The notes: generated from the sequence alone by a model not told the origin. 16,375 nt of DNA from JBCCEJ01 sp039030335 (GCA_039030335.1 JBCCEJ010000100.1:1-16375), one strand, 5' to 3'. Counted from the stretch's first letter, positions 8,003 to 14,621 are shown. Numbers and translations are program-made.

Positions 8003-8037
8003 AAAAGCCCCGGAAGGCGATGCCAACCGGGGCTTTT
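8003..8037 (-). terminator. Strong intrinsic terminator, 11-bp stem
   Basis: AAAAGCCCCGG (8003-8013) pairs perfectly with CCGGGGCTTTT (8027-8037); the 13-nt loop can form an inner GGC/GCC pair. On the - strand the stem is followed by T-G-TTT (reading TTTTTGTTT), a good U-tract. On the + strand the tail is only TTTTACA, so - strand use is favoured, but the structure could act in both directions. Confidence 0.8.
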
Positions 8038-8047
8038 ACAAGCATGG

Positions 8048-8098
8048 CTGGAAGGCATCCGGAGTCCGTCGCCTTCCAGTCGTTGGAGACTGGAAGGC
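8048..8098 (-). repeat. Competing hairpin arms CTGGAAGGC / GCCTTCCAG / CTGGAAGGC
   Basis: The arm CTGGAAGGC occurs at 8048-8056 and 8090-8098, with its exact reverse complement GCCTTCCAG at 8071-8079 between them. The middle arm can pair with the 8088-8098 side (11 bp, loop of 6) or with 8048-8056 (9 bp, loop of 14), but not both. A shorter GGAAGGC copy lies at 8012-8018 in the adjacent terminator. Confidence 0.75.
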
Positions 8099-8230
8099 TC
8101 TATCTGAGCGCAATCCCGAGATGGTCGGGCCGCACGCACTCGCGACTAGATGGACTGAACGTACCGCCATCGCACGACGGGCGCGCGATCCTGCGGACGG
8201 AGTTGTCGGAGGCTGTTTGCATAGCTCTGG

Positions 8231-8258
8231 AGTATACGTGGTGCGTAATCGAGATCAA
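8231..8258 (-). promoter_or_regulatory. Sigma70-like promoter, - strand
   Basis: On the - strand, -35 TTGATC (complement of 8253-8258) and -10 TATACT (complement of 8231-8236) are separated by 16 bp, with a T-run just upstream of the -35. Predicted start is near 8225. It lies 72 bp downstream of the DUF3726-like gene's stop and faces the terminator at 8003-8037. Confidence 0.5.
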
Positions 8259-8329
8259 AAAAGACTTCGTAGCCTCAGGATTCCAGAGTTGTTCGAGGTG
8301 CTGTTTGTCCCGCGGCGACGCAGTTGCCT

Positions 8330-8935
8330 TCAGTCATCATCGACCTGAGGGCCGGCGCCCGCACGCGAGCGGTCAGACGCCGGTACATAAGTCCGCCATG
8401 CGAATTCACTCAGGACGCCGTGCAATTTCGCAGCCACGTGCGCCCGCGTATGCGTCGCGCCAGCCGGCACTTGCGGCGCTGCATGCCGGGGTGAGGAGAA
8501 ACGCCAGTACAGCTCACTCTCAGTGGCCGCGAGCGCGGCACCATGCCAGCGCACATTGCCGAATCCCAGAAGCTGCACACAGGCGCCACGCCACTGCATC
8601 GTCACATGGCGCACGTGCCGGCTGGCCACGCGGTCCAGAAACGGCGTTGCGAGGATGGGGGCACAGACGTGCACCGGTCCGTGCCGCTCATCGGCATCCA
8701 GCGCGTGCGCAGCGTCCAGCCATGCGCATCCTCGTGAGACAGCGCATGCGGTATGCGGTTGCCGTAGCGCCATCACCAGTCCGCGCCAGTCCGTCCAGCC
8801 GCGCTCGGCCAGCCAACCCGCCGCAAAGGCAAATTCCTCCGCCATACCCCAGGCGTAGCCCGCACCCCTGGCGGCCTTGAACGTGAGCGACTCCCATTCT
8901 CCGAGTGACTGGTCGAGCGGCACTTCGCCGCTCAT
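8330..8935 (-). CDS. DUF3726-like protein of unknown function
   Basis: 201-aa predicted soluble protein. Its N-terminus, with ESLTFKAARGAGYAWGMAEE (residues 15-34) followed by an amphipathic helix and WLAERGW (41-47), matches my memory of the DUF3726 family signature (KAARGAG..WG.AEE). No catalytic motif, signal peptide or membrane segment is seen. The middle carries HVTMQWRGACVQLLGFGNVRW, and the C-terminus is His/Arg/Asp-rich. ATG 8935-8933 overlaps the TGA of the upstream 584-aa gene (TGATG), pointing to translational coupling; a GTG one codon earlier (8938) is the alternative start. The strict coupling suggests that the two proteins form a complex or act in one step. The family call is from pattern memory and not a profile search, so treat it as likely. 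Function unknown. Confidence 0.75.
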   Translation of the reverse strand: MSGEVPLDQSLGEWESLTFKAARGAGYAWGMAEEFAFAAGWLAERGWTDWRGLVMALRQPHTACAVSRGCAWLDAAHALDADERHGPVHVCAPILATPFLDRVASRHVRHVTMQWRGACVQLLGFGNVRWHGAALAATESELYWRFSSPRHAAPQVPAGATHTRAHVAAKLHGVLSEFAWRTYVPASDRSRAGAGPQVDDD

Positions 8936-10689
8936 CACGACAACGAAACGCGGCCGGGAAGTTCAGCGTCTGAATCGCCGGAGCGCCCCGGTTCGCCTTC
9001 TGTGTGAATCCAGTCGTCTCGATAAGCGGCTGGCATTTCGTCAGGATACGGGGCGCGCTGAAACAGATTTATGCGTACCCATCGATCGGAGCGCGGATCG
9101 AAACGCGTCGCACCGAAGAAGGCGAGTTTGCAACGCAGGATGTCGAGCGGAAGCATATCGGCGTCGATAACGTTGTCGCGGATTTCGGCGTATGGGTAGG
9201 TACCGGCGAGTTGCACTCTGCGAGCGGTGTGACGGTACTCCACGCGGGTGGCCAGCCAGTCGGAGAGTAGCTGGTCGGGTGCCGCGTCAGCCAGCGCGGC
9301 GTACAGAGCGGCCACGTCACGAGCGACGGCGAGCGGGTGTTCACGTTCCTGTCCTGGCTCCATGGACCGTTCGCCAAGGCGCGGTTCCAGTTTTTCTACC
9401 GACGTGTACCAGAATCTGGCTGTGGCCGCGGCGCTGTCGAAGTCGAGCGCCAGCGCGTACCCAAAACGCCGCTCGATAAGACCTACGAGCGCCGACACCG
9501 GCATGGCGCCATCGAGTTCACCGAGCGCCGTCTCGTCGATGGCGAGGCGCGCGGCCAATGCGTCGACGATCTCGGGATGGGCGTCGATCAAGAGACCCAC
9601 CAACGCCTCGCAGGCCTCCGGTGCGCAGACCGATTCAGCGTGTTCGTAGATTACGTTCCAGCCGCCGCGCACCGGCAGTTCCCTGCTTGCGAAACGCGCG
9701 AGAACCTCGAGGTCGCCGCGATACGCGGCGATGCGCGCCTGCTGGCGCACGTCCGTCGTCCGCCAGACTTCCGCATCGCGCTGCAGCACGCCAATTTGCC
9801 TTGCGAGCGCCCGCGCGTCATCCGCAGTCATCACCGTCTGCGACCGCACGCGCGCGAGCGCGGTCTCGCGCACCGTGAACCAGCGATCGATGAGAGCCGG
9901 GTGCGTGACCATGAACGGCGCCATGCCGAGCCCGGTCGAGTTGCCAACACCGAGGCGTCGACGAAGATGCGCAGCCAGCCGGCACGCCGTGCGCGGAGCC
10001 CGCACGGCCGCAAGATGTTCGACGATATCGACCGTGAAAGCGCGGATCAGCCAGACCGTCATCATCTCGACTTGAAACGGTGCGCCAAACTCATCCCGGT
10101 CGAGCAACGCGCGCCGGTCCGAGACGCCGAACTTGCCAGATCCGTAAACCGCCGTGGTACGCATCAGGTAGCCAACCTCGTCCAGCGCCGAAGCGTCTGG
10201 CTGAGCGCCACGCGCGAGGCATGCGACAACGTGCTCGAACAGGCGAACGGAACGGTTGGCGCGCGAGAGCGTCAGTTCCCGCTCACTCAGGTGCCCCGCT
10301 TCCTGGCTTGGTACCTGCGCACGGAGTCGGTCGATATCGCGCTGCTCCGGGACCCCATCGTACAGCGTGAAAGTCGCGTCCCAGGCTTCCGCGATCACCC
10401 GATCGGAGCGCATGGTCGGGTCGAGGTCGTGCGCGAATGCAACCAGCGTGTAGGTCCGTACTGGCCCGGTCAGCTGATAGAGGGCCGTGCCAACCCCGGC
10501 AGCATCGATATCGAATCGAGTGCGTTCGAACGACCAGCGCTCGTCGGCGAGGCGACGCAATAAGATGCGCAGAAACGACAATCGCGACTGATGTGCTGCC
10601 CCCATGCGTTCCAGGCGCATCACCAGTTCGGGTGAGCGCAAGGGAACAACGGGCGAAACCTCCACGACCTGTTCAGCTAAGGCATTCAC
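8935..10689 (-). CDS. Uncharacterised 584-aa conserved-looking protein
   Basis: I cannot assign this to a named family. It is a 584-aa cytosolic protein with no signal peptide or membrane helix. Candidate signature segments are VYGSGKFG (residues 181-188), GNSTGLGMAPFMVTHP (249-264), ARFWYTS followed by EPRLGER near residues 425-440, and DMLPLDILRCKLAFFGATRF near the C-terminus. Its glycine-rich, motif-like blocks and helix-rich middle suggest an enzyme or a large scaffold rather than a random frame, and codon use is like that of its neighbours. Start is GTG 10689-10687 with a weak ribosome binding site. Its TGA overlaps the start of the DUF3726-like gene (TGATG), so the two form a coupled operon. 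It is divergent from the dioxygenase gene across a 228-bp intergenic region with repeated motifs. I have an unverified impression that such proteins occur beside DUF3726 elsewhere. Confidence 0.8.
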   Translation of the reverse strand: MNALAEQVVEVSPVVPLRSPELVMRLERMGAAHQSRLSFLRILLRRLADERWSFERTRFDIDAAGVGTALYQLTGPVRTYTLVAFAHDLDPTMRSDRVIAEAWDATFTLYDGVPEQRDIDRLRAQVPSQEAGHLSERELTLSRANRSVRLFEHVVACLARGAQPDASALDEVGYLMRTTAVYGSGKFGVSDRRALLDRDEFGAPFQVEMMTVWLIRAFTVDIVEHLAAVRAPRTACRLAAHLRRRLGVGNSTGLGMAPFMVTHPALIDRWFTVRETALARVRSQTVMTADDARALARQIGVLQRDAEVWRTTDVRQQARIAAYRGDLEVLARFASRELPVRGGWNVIYEHAESVCAPEACEALVGLLIDAHPEIVDALAARLAIDETALGELDGAMPVSALVGLIERRFGYALALDFDSAAATARFWYTSVEKLEPRLGERSMEPGQEREHPLAVARDVAALYAALADAAPDQLLSDWLATRVEYRHTARRVQLAGTYPYAEIRDNVIDADMLPLDILRCKLAFFGATRFDPRSDRWVRINLFQRAPYPDEMPAAYRDDWIHTEGEPGRSGDSDAELPGRVSLS

Positions 10690-10783
10690 GTCTCATCACT
10701 CAGACCGCGGTACGGTCAGCTCCGCCAGATTAGTGCCCAACCAGGGCCAGTTCAGGCACCGCGCCGGGCGTGGCAACACGACG

Positions 10784-10838
10784 CGATGCGCCCCGCGACC
10801 CGATGCGCCGTCGCGCCGACGGCCGTAGAGCGGCGCAT
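10784..10838. repeat. Repeated ATGCGCC motifs in the divergent intergenic region
   Basis: CGATGCGCC occurs at 10784-10792 and again at 10801-10809, 17 bp apart. The inverted copy CGGCGCAT (10831-10838) pairs exactly with ATGCGCCG (10803-10810), leaving a 20-nt spacer with a small CCG-A-CGG core. The cluster lies between divergent genes, where a regulator could act on both, but GC-rich chance repetition cannot be excluded. The rest of the 10690-10917 region shows no gene and only a weak TATCAT -10-like box at 10877-10882. Confidence 0.4.
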
Positions 10839-10905
10839 TCGCTTGCCCAGCGATGGTGCGCGCAGTAGTTGGAACGTATCATGCCGGCCGCAAAGGTGCT
10901 TGCTC

Positions 10906-10920
10906 GAGGCGGTCAACTTG
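10906..10920 (+). promoter_or_regulatory. Ribosome binding site and TTG start of the dioxygenase gene
   Basis: GAGG at 10906-10909 is 8 nt before TTG 10918, from which the protein begins (M)KLEFTALHPTFAAE, the usual TauD-family N-terminus. The upstream in-frame ATG (10786) would add 44 Arg-rich residues with no family resemblance. Confidence 0.65.
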
Positions 10921-11799
10921 AAACTTGAATTCACCGCGCTTCATCCGACCTTCGCAGCCGAATCCAGCCCGGTGTTGCTGCGCGATCTGCACGACGATGC
11001 GGCGCTCCAGACGATTCGCGAAGGCATGGAACGCTATGGCGTGCTGGTCTTCCGCGACCAGGAGTTCGACGACGGCGAGCAGATAGAGTTTGCGAAACGG
11101 CTCGACAGTCACATTCACGCCCGCACCGGAAACCGGGTGTTGGGCCCGAGCCGGTTTGGCGATGAGGCTCTGACCGACGTCTCCAACGTCGCCGCCGATG
11201 GCGCCATCATGCGGGCGGCCGATCGCAAACGACTGCATGGCCTGGGCAACCGTCTCTGGCACACGGACGCTTCGTTTGAAAGCCCGCGCGGACGCTACTC
11301 GATGCTGATGGCCTACGTCCTCCCGGAAGACTCCCCCCCGACCGAATTCGCCGACAGCCGCACAGCCTATGACGCGCTGCCAGAGGAAAAACGCGAGGCC
11401 CTGCACGGACTGGAGGTCTACCATTCGATCGCCCATTCGAGGCGCACGCTCGGGTTCGAATTCTCAGAGGAGGAAGCAGCCATGTTGCCCGGTGCTACCC
11501 ATCCGCTGGTCCTGCAGTTTCCCCGCACCGGGCGGCGTTCCCTGTACCTGGCATCGCATGCGTCACACATCGTCGGATGGACCCTGCCCGAGAGCCGGCT
11601 TCAGATCATGGACCTGATGGAGCACATCACGGCGCGCGCTAATGTCTACAGTCATGACTGGCGGGCGCGCGATCTGGTCATTTGGGACAATCGGGCCTCG
11701 ATGCACAGGGCGCGCCCGTTCGATGACATCCGGGGTCGCCGCGAACTGCGGCGGGTGACGACGCTCGATATCGACAACCCGGCGGAGGCCGCAGCCTGA
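10918..11799 (+). CDS. TauD/TfdA-family 2-oxoglutarate-dependent dioxygenase
   Basis: Fe(II)/2-oxoglutarate-dependent dioxygenase of the TauD/TfdA family, 293 aa from the TTG start, matching the usual 280-300. The facial triad is intact: His115-x-Asp117 in LWHTDASF and His263 in NRASMHRARPF, with the 2-oxoglutarate-binding Arg in ELRRVTT (276-282, probably Arg278 or Arg279). The RYGVLVFRDQ block (39-48) is also typical. The usual GGxTxFAD substrate-loop sequence reads PPTEFADSRTAY here (140-151), lacking the paired glycines. Members hydroxylate taurine, 2,4-D, or other carboxylate- and sulfonate-bearing substrates, often as oxidative removal of sulfite or an ether group; which one applies here is not visible. 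It is followed after 2 nt by the methyltransferase-like gene, so they are one operon, and it is divergent from the 584-aa/DUF3726-like pair. Confidence 0.92.
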   Translation: MKLEFTALHPTFAAESSPVLLRDLHDDAALQTIREGMERYGVLVFRDQEFDDGEQIEFAKRLDSHIHARTGNRVLGPSRFGDEALTDVSNVAADGAIMRAADRKRLHGLGNRLWHTDASFESPRGRYSMLMAYVLPEDSPPTEFADSRTAYDALPEEKREALHGLEVYHSIAHSRRTLGFEFSEEEAAMLPGATHPLVLQFPRTGRRSLYLASHASHIVGWTLPESRLQIMDLMEHITARANVYSHDWRARDLVIWDNRASMHRARPFDDIRGRRELRRVTTLDIDNPAEAAA

Positions 11800-11801
11800 C
11801 C

Positions 11802-12761
11802 ATGGCAGGCTCAACCTCTGAGAAGCTTTACACGTCCGTGCAGCAGCACATGCTGGCGGGTGGCCTGACGTTGCTCGACGGCGGAACGGGGACCGAACTC
11901 GAAGCGCTCGGCGCGCCGATGCACGACGAGACGTGGTGCGCAATGGCCAACGAGACCGCGCCGCAACTCGTCTGCGAAGTGCATCGGCAGTATATCCGGG
12001 CCGGCGCCCGGATCATTGCGACCAACACGTTCTCGACCAACCGCAACATGCTGGAACCTGCCGGTCTCGGCGACCGCTTCAACGCGCTGAATGAGTCGGC
12101 CGTCGCAGAAGCGCTCCGCGCGAGGTCGCTCGAGAAGGCGGACGACCGGGTCCTCGTCGCGGGCTGCATGTCTCACCAGGTTCCGATCAAGCGCGGCACG
12201 GGCGATCGCATTGAACGCGCCGTACCGCCGATCGATGTCGCCAGAGCGCGGTTCGACGAGCTCGCGAATCTGCTTACTGATGGCGGGGTCGACCTGATCA
12301 TGCTCGAGATGATGTCGCACCCGGAACTGGCGAATGAGGCTATCGAAGCTGCGCGCGCCACGGGTCTGCCCATCTGGGTGGGGTTTTCGGTGCGGGCGGA
12401 CGACGCGGGTAACCCGGTGAGTCTCTCGAAGCCCGCACTAGCCGCAGCCGACATGTTCGACGCCATCGATCTGGACGGCGTCGACGTGGCGGGCGTGATG
12501 CACAGCTCCGTCAACCTGACCGGTCCGGCGCTCGAGCTGTTACGCGCCCGCTACGACGGACCGTTGAGCGCTTACCCGGACAGTGGTTTCTTCCGTATGC
12601 CGCACTGGCAGTTCGAGGACATCATTCCACCCGCGGATCTCGTCGAGCAGATGGCGGCCTGGACGACGCTTGGCGTGCGCGCCATCGGCGGATGCTGCGG
12701 TCTTGGCGTGACTCATATCGAAGCGATGAAACACGGGTTTGCCGAACGGCTCGGCCCGTAG
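11802..12761 (+). CDS. Homocysteine S-methyltransferase (BHMT/MmuM)-family protein
   Basis: Barrel-type protein of the homocysteine S-methyltransferase family, which transfers a methyl group from betaine, S-methylmethionine or a folate to a zinc-bound thiol. At 319 aa it fits MmuM-like members (about 310). The N-terminal LLDGGTGTELEALG (24-37), ATNTFSTNR (73-81), and the C-terminal GVRAIGGCCGLG (291-302) with Cys298/Cys299 are diagnostic. The upstream zinc ligand, normally Cys in a G(V/I)NC motif, is replaced: the protein reads AGVMHSSVN, placing His234 at that position. The SAYPDSG segment (256-262) corresponds to the usual AYPN(S/A)G. Zinc or substrate use may differ. ATG 11802 follows the dioxygenase stop by 2 nt, with GGAGG at 11784-11788; an ATG about 16 codons later is possible. 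The 3' end is only 19 bp from the converging asparaginase stop. Confidence 0.9.
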   Translation: MAGSTSEKLYTSVQQHMLAGGLTLLDGGTGTELEALGAPMHDETWCAMANETAPQLVCEVHRQYIRAGARIIATNTFSTNRNMLEPAGLGDRFNALNESAVAEALRARSLEKADDRVLVAGCMSHQVPIKRGTGDRIERAVPPIDVARARFDELANLLTDGGVDLIMLEMMSHPELANEAIEAARATGLPIWVGFSVRADDAGNPVSLSKPALAAADMFDAIDLDGVDVAGVMHSSVNLTGPALELLRARYDGPLSAYPDSGFFRMPHWQFEDIIPPADLVEQMAAWTTLGVRAIGGCCGLGVTHIEAMKHGFAERLGP

Positions 12762-12780
12762 GATAAGCCGTGACATCGCC

Positions 12781-13794
12781 TCAGTACGTGTCGAACATGC
12801 GCTGAATTTCCGCGCGGTCGCGCGTCACCGTCAGCGCCAGCATCAACAGGACGCGCGACTTCTGCGGCGTCAGATTGTCTGCCGTGACTGCGTCGGCCGT
12901 AGCGCGAAGGCCGGTCATGGCAGCGACCCGACCACTGCCGACGCGCGAACTTTGCACGACTATCAGTTCCGGAAACTCAGCCAGGACTTCACGTTCCCCC
13001 GCCGTGCATAGTCCGGGCGCGAAACCCGCGCTCACGATCCCTTGTGCACCCGCGGCTACAAATCCGCGAATCGCAGCACCGTCGGCGCCAGCGTATGCAT
13101 AGCTGATATCTACGCGCGGCAGCGCAGTCAGGCCGTCGACGGAGAATTCGGTACCCGGGCAGGCAGGTCTGAGCAGCTGCCGGTAGAAAGCGACGCGATC
13201 GCAGTCAGCATGACCGAGGCACCCGAAGTCCGGGCTCCGGAAGGTCTGCATGCGCAGCGTCGCGGTCTTGGTGACCTCGCGCGCGGCATGTATCTCGTCA
13301 TTCAAGACCACCAGAACACCGTTGCCGCGGGCCGCCGGATCGCCGGCTACCCGAATCGCGTTGACGAGATTGATGTTGGCGTCGGTACTGATGCCGCTGG
13401 CAGGACGCTGCGCACCGACGAGCACGACGGGAAAGTCCACTTTGAGCGCGAGGTTCAAGAAATAGGCCGTTTCCTCGAGCGAAGCCGTGCCGTGCGTGAT
13501 CACGACGCCGTCCGGCGGCACCGCGCGAGCACCGAGTTCGTGTACCACGCGTACCAGGTCCAGCCAGACGCCCGGCCCCATCGCCGTACTGGGTATCGCC
13601 TTGAACGCAACGGCTTCGACGTCGGCAACCTGCCCCGCCTCGGGGACCGAGGCCAACAGTTCATGCACGTCGTAGATGCGTTGATTTACCACGTAGTCGA
13701 CCAGGTCCAGCGAATGGCGGCCGACGCTCGAGATCGTGCCGCCCGTGCCGATCACCGCCACCTTTGGCCGCACCGTGCTCGCTTCGCTCGTCAT
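12781..13794 (-). CDS. Asparaginase/glutaminase-family amidohydrolase (atypical active site)
   Basis: Asparaginase-superfamily protein, 337 aa from ATG 13794 (MTSEAS), with AGG 8 nt upstream; an in-frame ATG at 13830 would add 12 residues with no ribosome binding site. Family motifs: IGTGGTISS (15-23) with nucleophile Thr20, VITHGTASLEETAYFLNL (98-115) and VLNDEIHAAREVTKTAT (163-179) with Lys176. In the classical type II enzyme the Thr89-Asp90-Lys162 triad lies in HGTDT; here the Asp is replaced by Ala (Thr103-Ala104). The substrate Ser is kept, but the residues after it read STAM instead of SQDM, so a second acidic contact is also lost. No signal peptide is present, so it is cytoplasmic. I recall a widespread subfamily with HGTATLEET, so these changes are probably a conserved specialisation, not decay. 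Free asparagine as substrate is doubtful. Confidence 0.92.
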   Translation of the reverse strand: MTSEASTVRPKVAVIGTGGTISSVGRHSLDLVDYVVNQRIYDVHELLASVPEAGQVADVEAVAFKAIPSTAMGPGVWLDLVRVVHELGARAVPPDGVVITHGTASLEETAYFLNLALKVDFPVVLVGAQRPASGISTDANINLVNAIRVAGDPAARGNGVLVVLNDEIHAAREVTKTATLRMQTFRSPDFGCLGHADCDRVAFYRQLLRPACPGTEFSVDGLTALPRVDISYAYAGADGAAIRGFVAAGAQGIVSAGFAPGLCTAGEREVLAEFPELIVVQSSRVGSGRVAAMTGLRATADAVTADNLTPQKSRVLLMLALTVTRDRAEIQRMFDTY

Positions 13795-13947
13795 GTGTTT
13801 TACCTGCGTGAAATTGCGGGGGCTGTGCAAGGAGGAAATTTTTTACTATTCATCCCGCGCTAAGGCGGCAAGGTGGAGTCTGCGCCGGGCCGTGCCCGGC
13901 GATCAGTTTGGCACACCGGGCAGCGCCCGGGCTCAGGATAGAGCCGC
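13795..13947 (+). promoter_or_regulatory. Divergent leader of asparaginase and yqiJK with three GC hairpins
   Basis: The + strand leader of yqiJ holds three stem-loops: GCCGGGC (13884-13890) with GCCCGGC (13894-13900); CCGGGC (13916-13921) with GCCCGG (13925-13930); and GGCTC (13930-13934) with GAGCC (13941-13945), whose loop AGGATA contains the likely AGGA ribosome binding site 9 nt before ATG 13948. Some arms can pair with each other, so structures compete. An unused-looking AAGGAGG lies at 13829-13835 with no start codon at a suitable distance. No clean -35/-10 pair is seen on either strand. Confidence 0.5.
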
Positions 13948-14610
13948 ATGTTGGAACTACTGACCGCACCGGAAAACCTCGCCTTCACGGTCGCGTTGCT
14001 CGTAATGGTGCTGATCGCTGTACTGGAAGGCTTCGCACTGCTGGTGGGAGCCGGATTCAACGCGACGCTGGAGGCACTGTTGCCCGACACCGATCTGCAC
14101 GTCGGCGGCGATCTAACAACGACCCACGGCCTCACGAAGTTACTCGGCTGGATGCGCATCGGCGAAGTGCCGGCGCTCATCGTGCTGATCGTCGCTCTGA
14201 CGAGCTTCGGCCTTCGCGGCCTGTCGATGCAGTCCGTCCTGCACGGTGTCTTCGGCAGCTACCTGCCTGGGCCGATCGCATGGGTGCCGGCCCTGCTCGG
14301 CGCGTTCCCGATCGCACGGGTGTTCACCGGCGCGTTGAGCCGGATTTTGCCCCGTGAGCAGACCGAAGCCGTCTCGCGCGACAGTTTCATCGGCTGTGAG
14401 GCAGTGGTTGTCACAGGCGTAGCGCGCACCGGTCACGCTGCGCAGGTGCGTTTCAACGACCGTTTCGGCAACACGCACTACGCGATGGTCGAACCCGTGC
14501 ACGCGCGCCTGATCTTCGACCAGGGCGCCACCGTTGTCATCGTAAAACGCGACGGCGCCCGGTACCTGGTGGACAGCCCGCCAACCGCGCGGCCCGACGG
14601 GGACGGTTGA
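13948..14610 (+). CDS. yqiJ: YqiJ-like inner-membrane protein with OB-fold-type domain
   Basis: 220-aa membrane protein paired with a flotillin, as in the Escherichia yqiJ-yqiK locus. Three hydrophobic segments are seen: residues 11-36 (FTVALLVMVLIAVLEGFALL), about 74-100, and about 110-130. After them comes a soluble beta-rich domain (about 143-206) starting SFIGCEAVVVTG and including VRFNDRFGNTHYAMVEP, matching the OB-fold domain that gives the family its name (NfeD-like architecture without a protease). Such OB-fold membrane proteins partner with SPFH proteins to scaffold membrane microdomains. The start ATG 13948 has AGGA in a hairpin loop upstream. The stop is 23 nt before yqiK. It is probably co-transcribed with yqiK and independent of the divergent asparaginase gene. 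Confidence 0.88.
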   Translation: MLELLTAPENLAFTVALLVMVLIAVLEGFALLVGAGFNATLEALLPDTDLHVGGDLTTTHGLTKLLGWMRIGEVPALIVLIVALTSFGLRGLSMQSVLHGVFGSYLPGPIAWVPALLGAFPIARVFTGALSRILPREQTEAVSRDSFIGCEAVVVTGVARTGHAAQVRFNDRFGNTHYAMVEPVHARLIFDQGATVVIVKRDGARYLVDSPPTARPDGDG

Positions 14611-14621
14611 CCCAACTACAT

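Larger units (their letters stand above)
7998..8225 (-). ncRNA. Candidate small RNA or attenuated leader of the HNH gene (~225 nt)
   Basis: Inferred from a promoter (-10 at 8236-8231 on the - strand), a likely start near 8225, and a terminator ending in a T-rich tail at about 7998. Between them the transcript would contain CCCGA/TCGGG (a 5-bp hairpin), then a perfect 11-bp hairpin, then a competing 9-bp arm, then the terminator. It does not resemble 6S RNA, tmRNA, RNase P RNA or a riboswitch class that I know. The HNH ATG lies 82 nt beyond the end, so a transcription-attenuation leader is the alternative. Ends are predicted only. Confidence 0.4.
7917..8329. other. 413-bp gene-free region between HNH and DUF3726-like genes
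   Basis: No credible protein-coding gene is visible on either strand; the long + strand reading frames here run antisense to the HNH and DUF3726-like genes and have no family resemblance. The region instead holds a sigma70-like promoter on the - strand, a set of repeated and inverted CTGGAAGGC arms, and a strong terminator. It looks like an RNA gene or a regulated leader. The stretch contains more A/T runs than the flanking genes. Confidence 0.6.

Noticed and set aside
7998..8225. 6S RNA or tmRNA identity for the intergenic transcript
   Set aside because: The expected closing stem between both ends, the central bubble and the tRNA-like parts are absent.
7245..8348. 367-codon + strand open frame
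   Set aside because: It runs antisense to the HNH gene and through the regulatory region, has no family resemblance, and is a by-product of high GC.
9337..10563. 408-codon + strand open frame
   Set aside because: Antisense to the 584-aa gene, Arg-rich and without motifs; the - strand frame has family-like motifs and coupled ends.
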